64,000 nt of DNA, from contig JAPMXV010000052.1 of assembly GCA_026936335.1 (NCBI GenBank), forward strand, positions 186,001 through 250,000, read 5' to 3'. Position 1 is the first letter of the stretch. Every line of letters begins with the position of its first letter. The notes beneath the pieces are model-generated. The model was not told where the DNA came from. It worked only from the letters and a program-made list of their open reading frames with translations, and did no database searches. The translations under genes were made by a program, and so were the position numbers. Below are positions 49,564-60,905 of the stretch, piece by piece. The stretch comes from Mantamonas sphyraenae (lineage: Eukaryota; CRuMs; Mantamonadidae).

Positions 49564-52500
49564 TCACACCGACAAATCCGCCATGTGAACGTACTCCTGC
49601 ATGCGAGCCTCTTGCTTGTCGGCCAATGAACGTTCCTTGGGACCTCCTACACGCTTTTCCGCATCCACCAGACGTTGTTGCAGCGTGGGAAACTGTGATG
49701 CGCAGAAGGACGCGGTGTTGCCCATGTCATCAGAGAGGAGAACATCGGCTCCAGCACGCAGCAAAAGTTCCACGATTTGTTCCTGTCCGGCCTCTGCCGC
49801 AACGTGCAGCAGCGTGCGTCCACGGTCATCCACTTTCGCATTGACGTCCAAGCCGTGTTCCAGCATCTCAGCAACCTCGTCCTCGTGACCCTTCACACAG
49901 GCAGCCACCGGCCCTTCAGTGCTCACTGGATCAGTGTCTGTCTGATGGACGTCTTGAACAGCAATCACGGTGGTGCTCTGATCGACGCTGCGCTTCCAGA
50001 TGCTGGCAGCTCGCGCGACTCCCACCGTGGCATCAACCGCTTTCTTTAGAGCAATCTCGTCCTCGTACAGCCACACCTGGTGCATAACCTCGGAGTATGG
50101 CTCCACAGGCAGCCGCTGCTTGATGCGCTTCATGCGTCTCTTGTGCCTGTCGCGTCTCTCGTTGCTCAGCCCGGGGATCAGACGCCTGGGTGGACCGTAG
50201 AAGCACAGCATGACATCGGTAGGATCGTAGCGAAACCACGTAGCCAGCTGCACAAACACAGAGTCTTGTTGCTCCTCGTAGCGCGCATCCATCAGTTTTC
50301 GCTCACTGCGCGTCAGTGGCTGGGCGATGTTCTGCAGGCGAACCTTGGAGACGCAAAACTCGATGTACGTCACAAACATGCCCGAGGCAAACACGATGGC
50401 GACTGTCACGATGACCAACACACAGAGATCATGGCGCGGATGCCTTCCTGGCCGGCTTGAGTGTGGTACGTTGCTACGCCCAACAGGGCGATGAGTGAGT
50501 TGCCTGCCAATGCAATGATGTCCACCATGTTGGTCGGGCTGCGGTGCTTGCAGGTCTTTGGGTTCTCCAAGCACTTTCGACGGTTGCACACTTGCGGATT
50601 GACCCACCACGTGAATAGCGCGGAAGCGAGCAGTACAATGCCAACCACGAGGGTTTTGATCCATGTTTCGATGGTGGACACAGTTCCAAACACATAGAGG
50701 TCGACGGGGAACAGCGCGACAAAAGCCTTGCGCACGAGCACAATCACCTCGTACTGGCGCGCCCGCGGCTTGTAGGCTATGTAAAGAAATGAAAAGGTCT
50801 TGTGGAACAGTCTCTGTGCCGGGGTGTCATGATCGTCCTGGACCATGGGTGTGCTGTCGAACCAATTCCGCTGAGCAGCCACGCGCAGCAGGACCAGAAA
50901 GCAGCACGGGATCCCTACGCCCCACAAAAGGTAAAACAGCACACTAAAGTTGTACAACACCTGGTAATCAGGGTCCACGATGTCGCACTGCAATCCCGGC
51001 TGCGCAGAGAGCGAAAACGAGCCGTCGTTGGCGGTCTCGCAGGCCAAGGGCTCCAATGACTTGGACGTGAGCCAGATGTACGACAGGGATTGGAAGAGGG
51101 CAAACGAGTGCACCAGTTTGGCACCCAGCTCCACCCACCACTTTAGGGCGTACGATTCGTCGTCGTCGTCGTCGCGAGCAACCGCAAGCGCAGCGGTGTC
51201 TTGTTCTGCGTGCTCGTCTCCACGGTCGTGAGCTTGGCCATCGGCACAGGTAACCACATGCACCAACACCTTGGCCGCAAACACGAGCAGGTACAAGCCG
51301 GCAATCATCAGCGGCAGGCTGACGACCACAAACCACTTGTCTGCGTAGGACATGTCCACACTGCACTCGGGGTTCACAATGTCGATGTCAAACACAAAGA
51401 TGCCCAGAATCATCTCAAAGAACGCAACGAGCTCCGCTGGCCAGCTCAGGTCGAGTCGCCCTATGACAGCGGCAATCTGTGCGAAATGCAGCATGATGAC
51501 GGCCACAGAGGAGGCAGTGAGCAGACGCTGCTTGAGAGCAGTGGCTGCCGCCGCCAGCGAGTAGAAGATACCAGCAATCACAGCCAGCAAGACGCCGAGG
51601 CCACCGATGGCGACGGCGGGACTGACATCGGGGCACTTGAGACACTGGTCGCCAGAACGGTAGTAGCGCGGCGTCGTGGAACAGAAGCCACACAACCTGC
51701 CGGTGAATCCCTCTGCGCATGTGCTTCCTCCAGTGCATGCAGAGGCAGGGGTGCACGTGAGGCAAACGCTGGATTCAGTCTCACTGGACCACATGCCTGC
51801 AGGACACACGGCAAACACACCGATGGTGGCGTCAAACTGCTGGCCATTGCGTGCCCACTGCACTCGCACCTCGGAGGGTGCAGGGCGGGAGAGCAGCGCC
51901 GCGGAGAATGCGGCGGGTATCCTGACGTGCATGCTCCCATTCCCGTACGACGGCGGCACGTCAGGAGCAGCCGTGGTGTCTGTATTGTCCACAAAGCGGA
52001 CCTGGGCGCCGGAAAAGGCCTGCAGGCCCGTGCCACCCACGTGTAATTCGGTTGCTTGCCCCATGGCCACCTGAGAGGGTGCTACTGCAGTGAGCTGCGG
52101 CACGTCGTACACCAGGAAGCTGTACGAGGTGTTGGAAACCCCCACGGTATTTGGGATGAGGGTCAACGTAGCCGGGCCTTTCGGGATCGATGCAGGAGTG
52201 GTGCAGGTGACCGTGTTGGTCGAGGGGTCCACTGTCGCGTCGGACAGTGAGGGTTGACCTGTGGCAAACGAAAAGTGGCATCGGAGCTGAGTTCCAGGGG
52301 GAAACGTGGCCTGAGCCGTGAAAATCGTGCCGCCCGTCGTGGGTCCACTTTGTGGTGTCATTTGACTTGTGGTGCCCGTGATCTGGAGCTCGATCACCTG
52401 CAGGGAGAGCCCGCCGGTGGCGTCGACGGTTTCGACATGCACGGTGCCAAGTACGGGCGACGGTGGCATGACAAACACCAGTTGGGTATCTTGGACAGCG

Positions 52501-54383
52501 GTAGGAACCAGAAGGAGTTCCGTGGCTTCACCGGTGACTCTGACTCGGAGCGGTGCGTGCGCGAGAAAGTTTGCCCCGTACACGGTGACTGTGGTGTTTG
52601 ACGATGCCTGCGCAGACAGCGGGTCGAGTCTGATGAGCTGCATGGAGTCCATGGTGATCCCCGACGTGTAGTCCTGCCCGTTGAGGGCAACCTGGACATC
52701 GATGGTCCCTGGCAGATCCCCGGGGGTCACCGGGAGAGTAAACGTGACCAGTTTGTCGCTCTCACGCGTGGCGTTGTGTTCTTTGGCACCTGAATCATGT
52801 CGAACGAGCACTTTGACCTGCTCGTCTGTCTGAACAAAGCCCGAGCCGTGCACGCGGAAGTTTGCATCACCGTTGGCCACACGCTGAATCCGGGTGAGCA
52901 ACGGAGGCCGATAGACGTTCACCGTGACGTACGGCTCAAGGGACAGCCGGTGTGTGCCATCGGTTTGCGGCTTGATCAGTCGGACGACGTGTTTCCCTGC
53001 AGCCAGCACCGAGTCAGACGGACGCCCTGTGACCAGCTCAAACGTTGGCTCACATCGGCCACCCGAAGCCAGCTTGAGGAGGAATGTCACATAGTCGCGG
53101 ACATGGTGTGGCACCAGAGCGCTGGGGCTCCAGGTGCTGTTGGAGCAGGTGGTCCCGTTTGGGGCGTAGCGGTACATCCGAAGATCCACGGAGCATTGAA
53201 TGGACGTTGCCTCGTCGAAGCTGCGATGCGGAAAATGCGTGTCCCGGTTTCGCAAAGTTAAAGGCGGAGAGGTTTGACGTGCCCACAAATCCAAATCGCT
53301 GGGTCAGCTCGTCAATCGTGCCGCCCACGCAGGTAAAGTTGTTGTCCACACGGTGCACTCCGTCTCCGTTTTGCCACACCCAGCGATGGAGGAGGGGCGA
53401 GTTGTTGTACAAGGTCACGTGCGCCGTGGTTTGCCCGTACAAGTACCTGCCCGAGCTAATCGGCGTCTTGATCAGGAAGCCGCTGGTCGGACCAGACCTC
53501 GGGGACACGTTGAGTGGATGTGGTTGCCCGAATTCCACAGCTGTGGGTACGATTGCACTGCAGGGGATGGCCGGGGAGGGAGGGGTGAGTAGTTGGTGAC
53601 ACCATTGGAGGGGACAAGCAGAAGAGCTTCCCGTGATCCGTTTGTGTTTGGCATCGGCGGGGTGGTGGTGGAGACGACACATCGTGCACGGCATGGAAGA
53701 AAGACATGCAGTAGATCGTTGGCGTCACGTACCTCACAAGCAGCGGAAACGTCACCACACACATCAAGCAGCGACGGGTACCCACGTCCATACGCCGTAG
53801 CGCCTTGCATCGGGAGCAGCAAGCAAACACAGCCGCTGTGCCCAGTTGCAAAAGGAACAGTGGTCCCACCCAGAAAGCGATGTTGAAGCCTTGTTGTGGA
53901 TCCGAGAGAGCCAGAGCGACTGGCAACATGACGGAGAACGGAAAGAACCACAGACCAAGAACGATCAATGCGAGAGGAACCAACGCTAGACGGTGCAGAA
54001 GATGTTCAAGGTCCAGTGGCCGATGTTCACGGAGAACACCGGCTTCACCTTTGTTTCTTGTTGGCGCGGTGGCTGTGGTTGTGTGACGGGTCAGTGGGAT
54101 TTGGTTCGAATGGAACGCGGGAACCGCGCAACGCACGGTAGCGGGCTCTTCATCAAAGTCGACGACAACAATCTGGTTGGGCCTGGGTTTGTGTACGTGT
54201 GCGCGTGAGATAAGGCAGAGAATGAGGGTTGTCTGATGGTGTGCGGGCGCGGGGGATCTTGGGGGAAGGTTTGGGGTGGGGTGGGGGTGGGTGGGGGAGG
54301 GGGGGGGTTGGGTGGGGGTGGGGAGAAGAGGGGGGGGGGTGAACGGCGGGGGCGGTGTGGCAGAGGTCACTCCAAACTCACAT
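49564..54383 (-). CDS. TIG/IPT and EGF-like multi-pass receptor with C-terminal ankyrins, several frame breaks
   Basis: Exons inferred: 54383-54382 (AT), 54182-54137, 54072-53733 and 53557-49564. It opens MPNQIVVVDFDEEPAT, then has TM helices (LVPLALIVLGLWFFPF), and several TIG/IPT beta domains (about 52.0-53.3 kb). A Cys-rich EGF/ephrin-receptor-like module follows (CTGGSTCAEGFTGRLCGFC), then about eight TM helices. A cytosolic tail with ankyrin repeats ends it (TLLHVAAEAGQEQIVELLL). The frame breaks near 53988 (TAG; one base missing), at a T4 run near 53235, and at a GT repeat near 50427. The rest is cleanly open over 4 kb. It is either a young pseudogene or an indel-rich patch of assembly. 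Such TIG-EGF-multiTM proteins occur in several free-living protists; ligand unknown. Confidence 0.65.
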
Positions 54384-54779
54384 TGAACCCTTGTTTTTGC
54401 GCTGGTTGCGCGGGAGAGTTGGGAAGTTTTTGTTCCTTTTTGCGGGCTTGGAAAGAGCCAGGTTGCGCACACGGCAAATACCGTTCCCCTTGCAAAGAGG
54501 ATAGCAGAAGTTGAGGTTCATGTCCTCAAACGACCATTGCGATCCATGAGTGGCGGAGTTTGGGTGATTTTGGAGTTTGCGGGTGGCAAAAGGAAGCTTC
54601 CAGACCTGCCGTGTGACCTGAACGACACATTCGCCGCCACTGGGTCTCTGATCGGATTCAGCGACGGAAATCGCACCTGGTGCGTCATCGCAGATACAGT
54701 CGGTGCTCCATGGACACATGGACTCGCGAACGGGATGCATCGTGTGGGCACTTTCGAGCGGGTGGGAGCCCAGCGCGGA
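54384..54779. repeat. Inverted copy of the 46619-47036 divergent spacer
   Basis: Read on the minus strand, this stretch matches 46.62-47.04 kb with many substitutions and small indels. Shared blocks include ACACGGCAGGTCTGGAAGCT, CGATCAGAGACCCAGTGGCG and the AT|GTGAGTTTGG donor. It separates the broken TIG receptor gene (minus) from the decayed membrane-gene copy (plus), which is the same divergent layout as the original. Confidence 0.88.
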
Positions 54780-55038
54780 ATGGAAGAGGGCAAGCACAGT
54801 ACATCCAAGAACAAAGCACCTGCACCGCCAGAACCCGTCATGGGGCACGGCAGGTCCAACCTGTTCTGGTTGGCGTCGCTGGGAAATGCGATCCTTGGTT
54901 TTCGTGACGGCGTCGGGCTCACTCGTCGGCGTCCAATACTGCCCGAGGTGTTGTTCATTGCGGTGGACCTGGCGATGCACTTTTTCTCTTCAAGCCCGAG
55001 GGGGTGTGGATGGTGGAGCGCCAGGTGCTGGCCGCCCC
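54780..55038 (+). pseudogene. Decayed 5' fragment of the 45509-46618 membrane gene
   Basis: Encodes EEGKHSTSKNKAPAPPEPVM and SNLFWLASLGNAILGF, close to the N-terminus of the membrane protein at 46618. The original initiator and the codons for SKVAQEPSV are deleted, an inserted T shifts the frame after NAILGF, and a deletion restores it at LPEVLFIAVDLAMHFF. Homology stops at about 55038, where unrelated sequence leads to a COR fragment. It is too short and damaged to work as the original membrane protein. Confidence 0.88.
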
Positions 55039-55091
55039 AGCAACCGCCCCCACAGCGTTCATCCACGACATCGGATCGCGACACACTAGAC

Positions 55092-55190
55092 CACGCGGCC
55101 AAGCACCGGTGGTAAACAGCGGATAGCACCTTGGGCCCAGTCCATCACACAGCCCACTCTCTTCTGCCACACTGCGCACATGTGCCTCCC
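55092..55190 (-). pseudogene. COR-domain gene fragment (Roco remnant), distal piece
   Basis: Read on the minus strand: RSVAEESGLCDGL then GPRCYPLFTTGAWPRGLV. This corresponds to GVAEESGLCDGLGGGLRCYP in the Roco genes but has indels and substitutions. It lies just downstream of the TPR gene, and the matching proximal COR piece lies just upstream of that gene. Confidence 0.85.
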
Positions 55191-55235
55191 CATCGTCTCC
55201 TGTGGGCGCAGAGGTGTTGCGTGGCTGTGGTCAAT

Positions 55236-56636
55236 TCATGCGGATGCCGCGGACAGCAGCTCTTCGCATGCGTTTCTCTCCTCTTCAACAAGCGTGTAGG
55301 ACGGATTCAACGCCAGCGCGCGGTCGAAACACACCATGGCCTCCTGGTAGCGGCCTAGGGCACACAGAGCGCGTCCTTTGTGACGATGGGCGTTGGCAAA
55401 CGACTCGTCGATGGCCAACGCCTGGTCACAACACTCGATGGCCTCTTTGTGCTGCGTGAGCTTGTACAGCACGGCGGCCTTGTTGTTCCACGCATCCCTG
55501 AACCCCGAGTCGATCTGTAGCGCGCGGTCGAAGCACTCCACCGCCTCCGTAGAGCGCTCCATGCTGCCCAACGCAAAGCCTTTGTTGTTCCACGCGTCCA
55601 TAAAGTCAGGTTCCGTCTCCAGGGCCATGTCGCAACATGCAATGGCCTCTTTGAACATGCCCAGGCCGTTCAGGGCGTGCGACTTGTTCAGCAGTGCGGC
55701 TTGGTTGCGTGGGTCGATGTTCAACACTGCGTCGAAGCACTCCACAGCCTCTTCATACGCGTGTAGTTGCTCGTAGACGTCTCCTTTGCCGAGCAATGCC
55801 TCTTTGTACCCAGGGTCGATCTCCAGCGCTCGGTCGAAGCACTCCAAGGCCTCTGTGTGTTTGTCCATGCGCGCAAGCGTCCTGCCCTTGTTGTGCCATG
55901 CCTCACTGTAGGTAGAGTCGATCTCCAGCGCACATTCGAAGCACTCAATGGCCTCTGTGTAGTCGTGGAGTGCGAGGAGAGCCACGCCTTTTTTGTCCCA
56001 GGCGTACATGAAGCCAGGATCGATGCCCAGGGCGCAGTCGATGCATTCAATGGCTTCTTGGAACTTTCCTTGTTTGCACAGGACGCCACCCTTGTTGATC
56101 CACACGTACTGGAACGATGGGTCGATCTCCAGCGCCCGGTCGTAGCACTCAATCGCCCGGTGGTACTCGCAAAGCTCGTCGTAGGTGTTCCCCAGGTTAT
56201 ACCAGACGTCCTTATCGCCAGGATCCATCTCCAGGGCCTTGTCAAAGCATGCAATGGCCTCTGTGTGTTGCTTCATGTCTTCGAGTGCATTTCCTTTGTT
56301 GTTCCATGCCTCCATGTCCTCTGGGTTGACTTTCAGCGCACGGTCGTAGCACGCAATGGCCTCTGTGTACTCGCTCAGCTGGTGCAGGGTGTTGGCTTTG
56401 TTGAACCAGGCGTCCCTGTCGTCATAATTAATCTCTAGAGTGCGGTTGTAGCACTCAATGGCCTCTGTGTACTTTCCCAGGTCGTCCAGCGCATTCCCTT
56501 TGTTGTTCAGTGCCTCTGAGCACTTGGGATCGATCTCCAGCGCACGCTCGTAGCACGCAATGGCTTCCTGGTGTTGTCCTGCCTCGTTCAAGACGACACC
56601 ACGCATCCATTCGTCCACTGCACTGGCTTTGGACAT
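55236..56636 (-). CDS. TPR-repeat protein (about 13 tetratricopeptide repeats)
   Basis: Single exon, 466 residues from MSKASAVDEWMRGVVLNEAG. Almost the whole chain is a regular 34-residue TPR array (consensus AxxNKGxALxxLGxYxEAIECYDRALEIDP), beginning near residue 9 and ending about ten residues before the C-terminus LLSAASA. There is no TM helix or catalytic domain. The repeats are closely similar to each other, which suggests recent expansion. TPR superhelices bind partner peptides. The upstream in-frame extension to 56906 encodes a COR fragment and is probably not translated, though a fusion start cannot be excluded. Position inside a broken Roco copy suggests insertion or recombination there. 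Confidence 0.9.
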   Translation of the reverse strand: MSKASAVDEWMRGVVLNEAGQHQEAIACYERALEIDPKCSEALNNKGNALDDLGKYTEAIECYNRTLEINYDDRDAWFNKANTLHQLSEYTEAIACYDRALKVNPEDMEAWNNKGNALEDMKQHTEAIACFDKALEMDPGDKDVWYNLGNTYDELCEYHRAIECYDRALEIDPSFQYVWINKGGVLCKQGKFQEAIECIDCALGIDPGFMYAWDKKGVALLALHDYTEAIECFECALEIDSTYSEAWHNKGRTLARMDKHTEALECFDRALEIDPGYKEALLGKGDVYEQLHAYEEAVECFDAVLNIDPRNQAALLNKSHALNGLGMFKEAIACCDMALETEPDFMDAWNNKGFALGSMERSTEAVECFDRALQIDSGFRDAWNNKAAVLYKLTQHKEAIECCDQALAIDESFANAHRHKGRALCALGRYQEAMVCFDRALALNPSYTLVEEERNACEELLSAASA

Positions 56637-56674
56637 GGTTGCAGAACAGTTTTGGGTTGGTGCGCGCTGCAACG

Positions 56675-56880
56675 CTGCTACCACGTCCACATGCCGTGTG
56701 TGTGGCTCATGCACAGCCACAATGTGCGGTGCATCCACAGGCCACACGTGCATCCAGTTCACATGCACCTGCACCGGCTCCTCCACACCTTCCCGATATC
56801 CCTCAATCAGCCGCACCTGCACCAGATTGAACAGCGCAGGCGGCAGCATGTGCCAATTCTCTGCCTGCCATGCCTCGATG
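56675..56880 (-). pseudogene. COR-domain gene fragment (Roco remnant), proximal piece
   Basis: Encodes AWQAENWHMLPPALFNLV, EEPVQVHVNWMHVWPVDAPH and AVHEPHTRHVDVV, nearly identical in DNA to 57930-58125 of the complete Roco gene. On its 5' side (above 56880) homology stops abruptly. On its 3' side it runs into the TPR gene after HTRHVDVV. The frame is open into the TPR gene, so a COR-TPR fusion transcript is conceivable. Confidence 0.85.
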
Positions 56881-56981
56881 TTTGGACAACTGAGGTGATA
56901 CTGCACCTAGGAAACCGAAATTGTATCTTTTGAACCCACCAGCCCACTCATCCAAGTGCTTTTGACATCTTTCTCACCCCT

Positions 56982-59900
56982 TCACCGCCTCACATTCACC
57001 CGATACTCCGTTCGATCATCATTCCACTCCCACAGCTGACGGTCTTTTTTGCCATCCACTCCTTCTTCGAGGAGGCGTTTCATCTGCGCCACATTGCCTT
57101 TCTCCAATGCAAGAATGACACTCATCCCATCCATCAGTTTCGTTGTCGCACTGGACGCAGCAGCAGCAGAGACACATGAAGAAGCAGGAGGGAGGAAACG
57201 AGGCCTTCTCTTGATTCTCCCAAGCTCTCTTTACACTCTGTATTCATCATCTTCTGCCACTTTTCCGGATTCCTCCGTCCCTGCTCTCTCCCCGCGCAGC
57301 TCTTCCAGATGCAGCTGCAGATCCACAACCACCACACGCAGTTCCTCCAACTCCTTGCCAGATGACGACGAAGACCCCAGTCCGTTCATCTCCTCCAGCG
57401 TCTGTGCCACCATCGATCTCACTGCATCCACGTCTGCGATTCCCCCGGCCCTGTGCTTCACCTGCAGCTCTGTCACCCAGCCCAGCAGCTGTGGATACTG
57501 CTTTGCCACTTTCTTGATCGCTTGCCATGACTTGCCCAGCCGCCGTTCCATGCTTCCGACGCGCGCCTCCATGTCTTTCCGCCACGCCTGCAGTTCCTTC
57601 AGTGCCTCTTTGTCATCCAGCACACGTCCATACAGCAGCGCCTGTGTATGGAGGTTGACTTTGTGCACCCTGCATGACCCGCACTTTTCTTTCTCCACAG
57701 TCGCCAGCTCCTGCACATCCACACGCAGCCCGTGCATCCCCCAGTCCATCCGCAGCACCTCCTCCACCTCTCCACTCGCCAAGCACCGGTGACACAGCGG
57801 ATAGCATCGCAGTCCACCCCCCAGTCCATCACACAGCCCACTCTCCTCTGCCACACCGCGCACAAGTGCCTCCACTTTGCCCATTGTCTCCACCACCCCA
57901 TCCCAACTACTGTGCGCCACCACCACGTCCACATGCCGTGTGTGTGGCTCATGCACAGCCACAATGTGCGGTGCATCCACAGGCCACACGTGCATCCAGT
58001 TCACATGCACCTGCTCTGGTTCCTCCACCCCGTTTGGGAATGCCTCAATCAGCCGCACCTGCACCAGATTGAACAGTGCAGGCGGCAGCATGTGCCAATT
58101 CTCTGCCTGCCATGCCTCGTCCTGCTCCTGCTCTTGCTCTTCGTCCTCCCCTTCCTTTTCCTGACCCGTCACCCATACGAACCGCCGTCCAATCCGACAT
58201 GTGTTCTCTGCCATCCACTCCCCAGGCAGCTCCATCTCCACCGTCCGCAGAAACGGAAACACAAGCGTCTCCCCACCCACACGTGCACACATCTCCACCT
58301 CACACAGCAGCTCCAGCAGCACATCCGCCACCGCATCCTCACCACCCCCACCACCTCCTCCTCCCCACAACTCCCCATGCAACCTCCCCACCTGCTCCCG
58401 CAATCCATCATCCCATTGCACGAGCCCATGGTGCTTCCCCTCTGCAATCTGCTTCCCTCTGTCCAGCCCTTGCACATGCTCCCCGCTCACAAACCCACCC
58501 ATCAGCTTTGCCAGCCACACAGGGTCCACCACAACCACCCCTGCGCCTCTGTGCCACACCACCTCCTGCATGTGGTGCAGTTCCTCCAGCGATGCATGAA
58601 AGATCCGCCCTCTGCTGCTCGGAAAGTGCTCTTTCGTCACCCAGTACTTCTTGACCAGTTGCATCAGCCTCTGATCCCTGATCCAAGGCTTGGCAAGCAT
58701 GCCGCTCTCCCGCAGTCCCTGCACATACTTCTGCAGCTCCACCGTCCCGCGTGGCACCATCCTGTCCTCTGCCAGTGCCACACTCGCTTCCTCCAGACCC
58801 CCCAACAACCCATCCACGTTGCCCTTCCACACATCCCCATCCACCACAAACACACCCTTCTCCGCATCCATCCGCAGCTGCTCGTACCTCCTCCCCCTCC
58901 TCCATCCCTCCACCCACCCTTGCACCATCCCACGTGCCTCTTCCCTCTCTACCCTCTCCCCCACCTTTACCTTCTCTCCCAGATCTGCATGTGTCACCAC
59001 AAACCACATCTGCGGCTTCTTCTTCCCTGCCACCTTGCTCGCCACCTTGCTGGCCACCATGTCCAGCCACACCTCCAGCTCCCCACGTGCTGCCTCCATG
59101 TCCACCTTGTACGCCCCTGCCTCCCCATCCCACGCCACCATCGATGCCACCAGCACAAACACCCCGCCCTGGCCCATCAACAGGTACTGGTGGCCCACCC
59201 AGTACTCTGCCTGTCCCCCATAGTCACTGATGCGCACACGCACATCTCCACCCCTCAGATCAAACTCGTACACATCCAACCCATGTGTCGCGTCCGTCGT
59301 CCTCTCCTCCCTGTCCAGCTTCCGCTTGCCCACCCTCCACCTGAACACCACCTTGCCCCACTCTCCCCACGAGCTGTTCCGCTTCATCGTGTCAATCAGC
59401 GTCGTTTTGCCCTGTCCACCGTGTCCCAGCACCATCCAATTGACCCATTCCCACGCCGTGTCCATCCTTCCCAGATACTCCACCACCGCTTTCACCCCCT
59501 TCTTCACCACAAACCCAGGCACATCGTCCAACGCCTCGTCATGCTCCAGTCGGAGCCACTGCAGCTCTTGCAAGCTGCCCATGACCTGTCTGGGCAGCAC
59601 GCTGATGCCCGATCTGCGCAGATCCAGCACACGCAGATCCACACACAGGCCAATCTCCTCCGGCAGCTCTGTCACATCACAATCACCGTCAGCCACCAAA
59701 CACAGCGCCTGTGCTTGGATGCAACGAGCAGCGGACAGCTCAGCAGCCAACTGCAGCGAGGTGGAGAACGACACAAGGCTATCCCGCTCAGCCCAGGCAC
59801 CCAGCATGGCCAAATGCGTCGACGGGTGCTTGCTTGCGGTGATTTCGAGTGGAGACCCTCCATACGCGGTGTTGAAAGTGGCATCTGCACCATGAGCGAT

Positions 59901-60662
59901 GAGAAGCGTCGCCATCTCTGTCTGTCCGATCTGTGCTGCATGGAACAGCGCTGTTTTCCCGAGCTTCTCTGTCTTGTCCACGTCTGCTCCCCTGTCCAGC
60001 AGCATCGTCACAATCTCTGGGTACTCGTTGCGTGCGGCGATGTACAACGGTGTCCACCCGTCCTTATCCGCCTTGTCCACGTCTGCTCCCCTGTCCAGCA
60101 GGATTGTGGCAGTCTCTGTGCGCCCGTTGCGTGCTGCACCGTTCAACGGTGTGCACCCGTTCACTGTTGCCTTGTCCACGTCTGCTCCCCTGTCCAGCAA
60201 CATCGACGCCGTCTTTGCATGCCCGTACTGTGCTGCAATGAACAACGGTGTCCACCCGTTCTTCAAAACCACGTCCACCTCTGCTCCCCTGTCCACCAGC
60301 ATCGCCGCAGTCTCCAGGTGCCCGCCCGCTGCTGCGATGTGCAACGGCGTCCACTCATCCTTCTTCCTCTTGTCCACAACTGCTCCCCTGTCCAGCAGCA
60401 TCGTCACAATCTCTGTGTGCCCTTTCTCTGCTGCAATGTGCAACGGCGTCCTCCCGTAGTTGTCCTCCTTGTCCACGTCTGCTCCCCTGTCCAGCAGCAG
60501 GTGTGCCGCGGTTGCTTTCCCCTCCCGCCCTGCTTCATGCAACGCTGTCCACCCATCCTCACCCTGCTCGTTCACATCTGCACCCCCGTCAATCCACTCT
60601 TCCATTGCACGTGTGTCCGCGTTCCTCACCGCTTCCATCATCGCTGTGGTCGTGTCGTTCAT
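56982..60662 (-). CDS. Roco-family protein: ankyrin repeats, LRR, Roc GTPase, COR
   Basis: Two exons (60662-57235, 57150-56982; phase-2 intron of 84 nt) give 1198 residues. The short last exon is inferred: it continues YRV into ATTKLMDGMSVILALEKGNV and ends TEYRVNVRR. Without splicing the protein stops after EDDEYRV. Eight ankyrin repeats (about 1-275, TPLHIAAEKGHTEIVTMLL type) precede a short LRR stretch (CVDLRVLDLRRSGISVLPRQ). The Roc domain has P-loop GHGGQGKT (about 415), DYGGQ (about 478) and THAD (about 554), followed by COR. There is no kinase domain. Roco proteins are GTP-regulated dimers in signalling. The central part is duplicated at 43.1-45.2 kb. Confidence 0.93.
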
Positions 60663-60905
60663 TCACTCCCCTGCCGCACACGTCAGTCCCAGGGGTTCTC
60701 CTGCCGAAAATCACACGTCATCACACGCATTCCACCTCTACCGGCAATCTATCCACACGCACGCACCTTGGCTTTGCGTAATCGCCCTGCCCTGCCCGGC
60801 GCGACCACCGACTACAACCCGTCTCTCGTGCATCGAACGAACAACCGTGCTGCATTCACAACGGCGACGCACGTCGCATGTCGCATCACTCACTCTGTCC
60901 CCGCC

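Noticed and set aside
53986-54040. Small intron explaining the TAG break near 53988 in the TIG receptor gene
   Set aside because: CGTCTAG could serve as an acceptor, but every nearby GT donor is phase 0 whereas phase 1 would be needed to rejoin the LVPLALIV frame.
54236-54360. G-rich plus-strand stretch as a possible G-quadruplex regulatory element
   Set aside because: Similar G-runs fill many introns and spacers here and look like general C-rich intron composition of minus-strand genes; this one lies in the first intron of the TIG receptor gene.
43087-57000. Transposable element as the cause of the duplications
   Set aside because: No transposase, reverse transcriptase, terminal repeats or target-site duplications were seen around the duplicated blocks.
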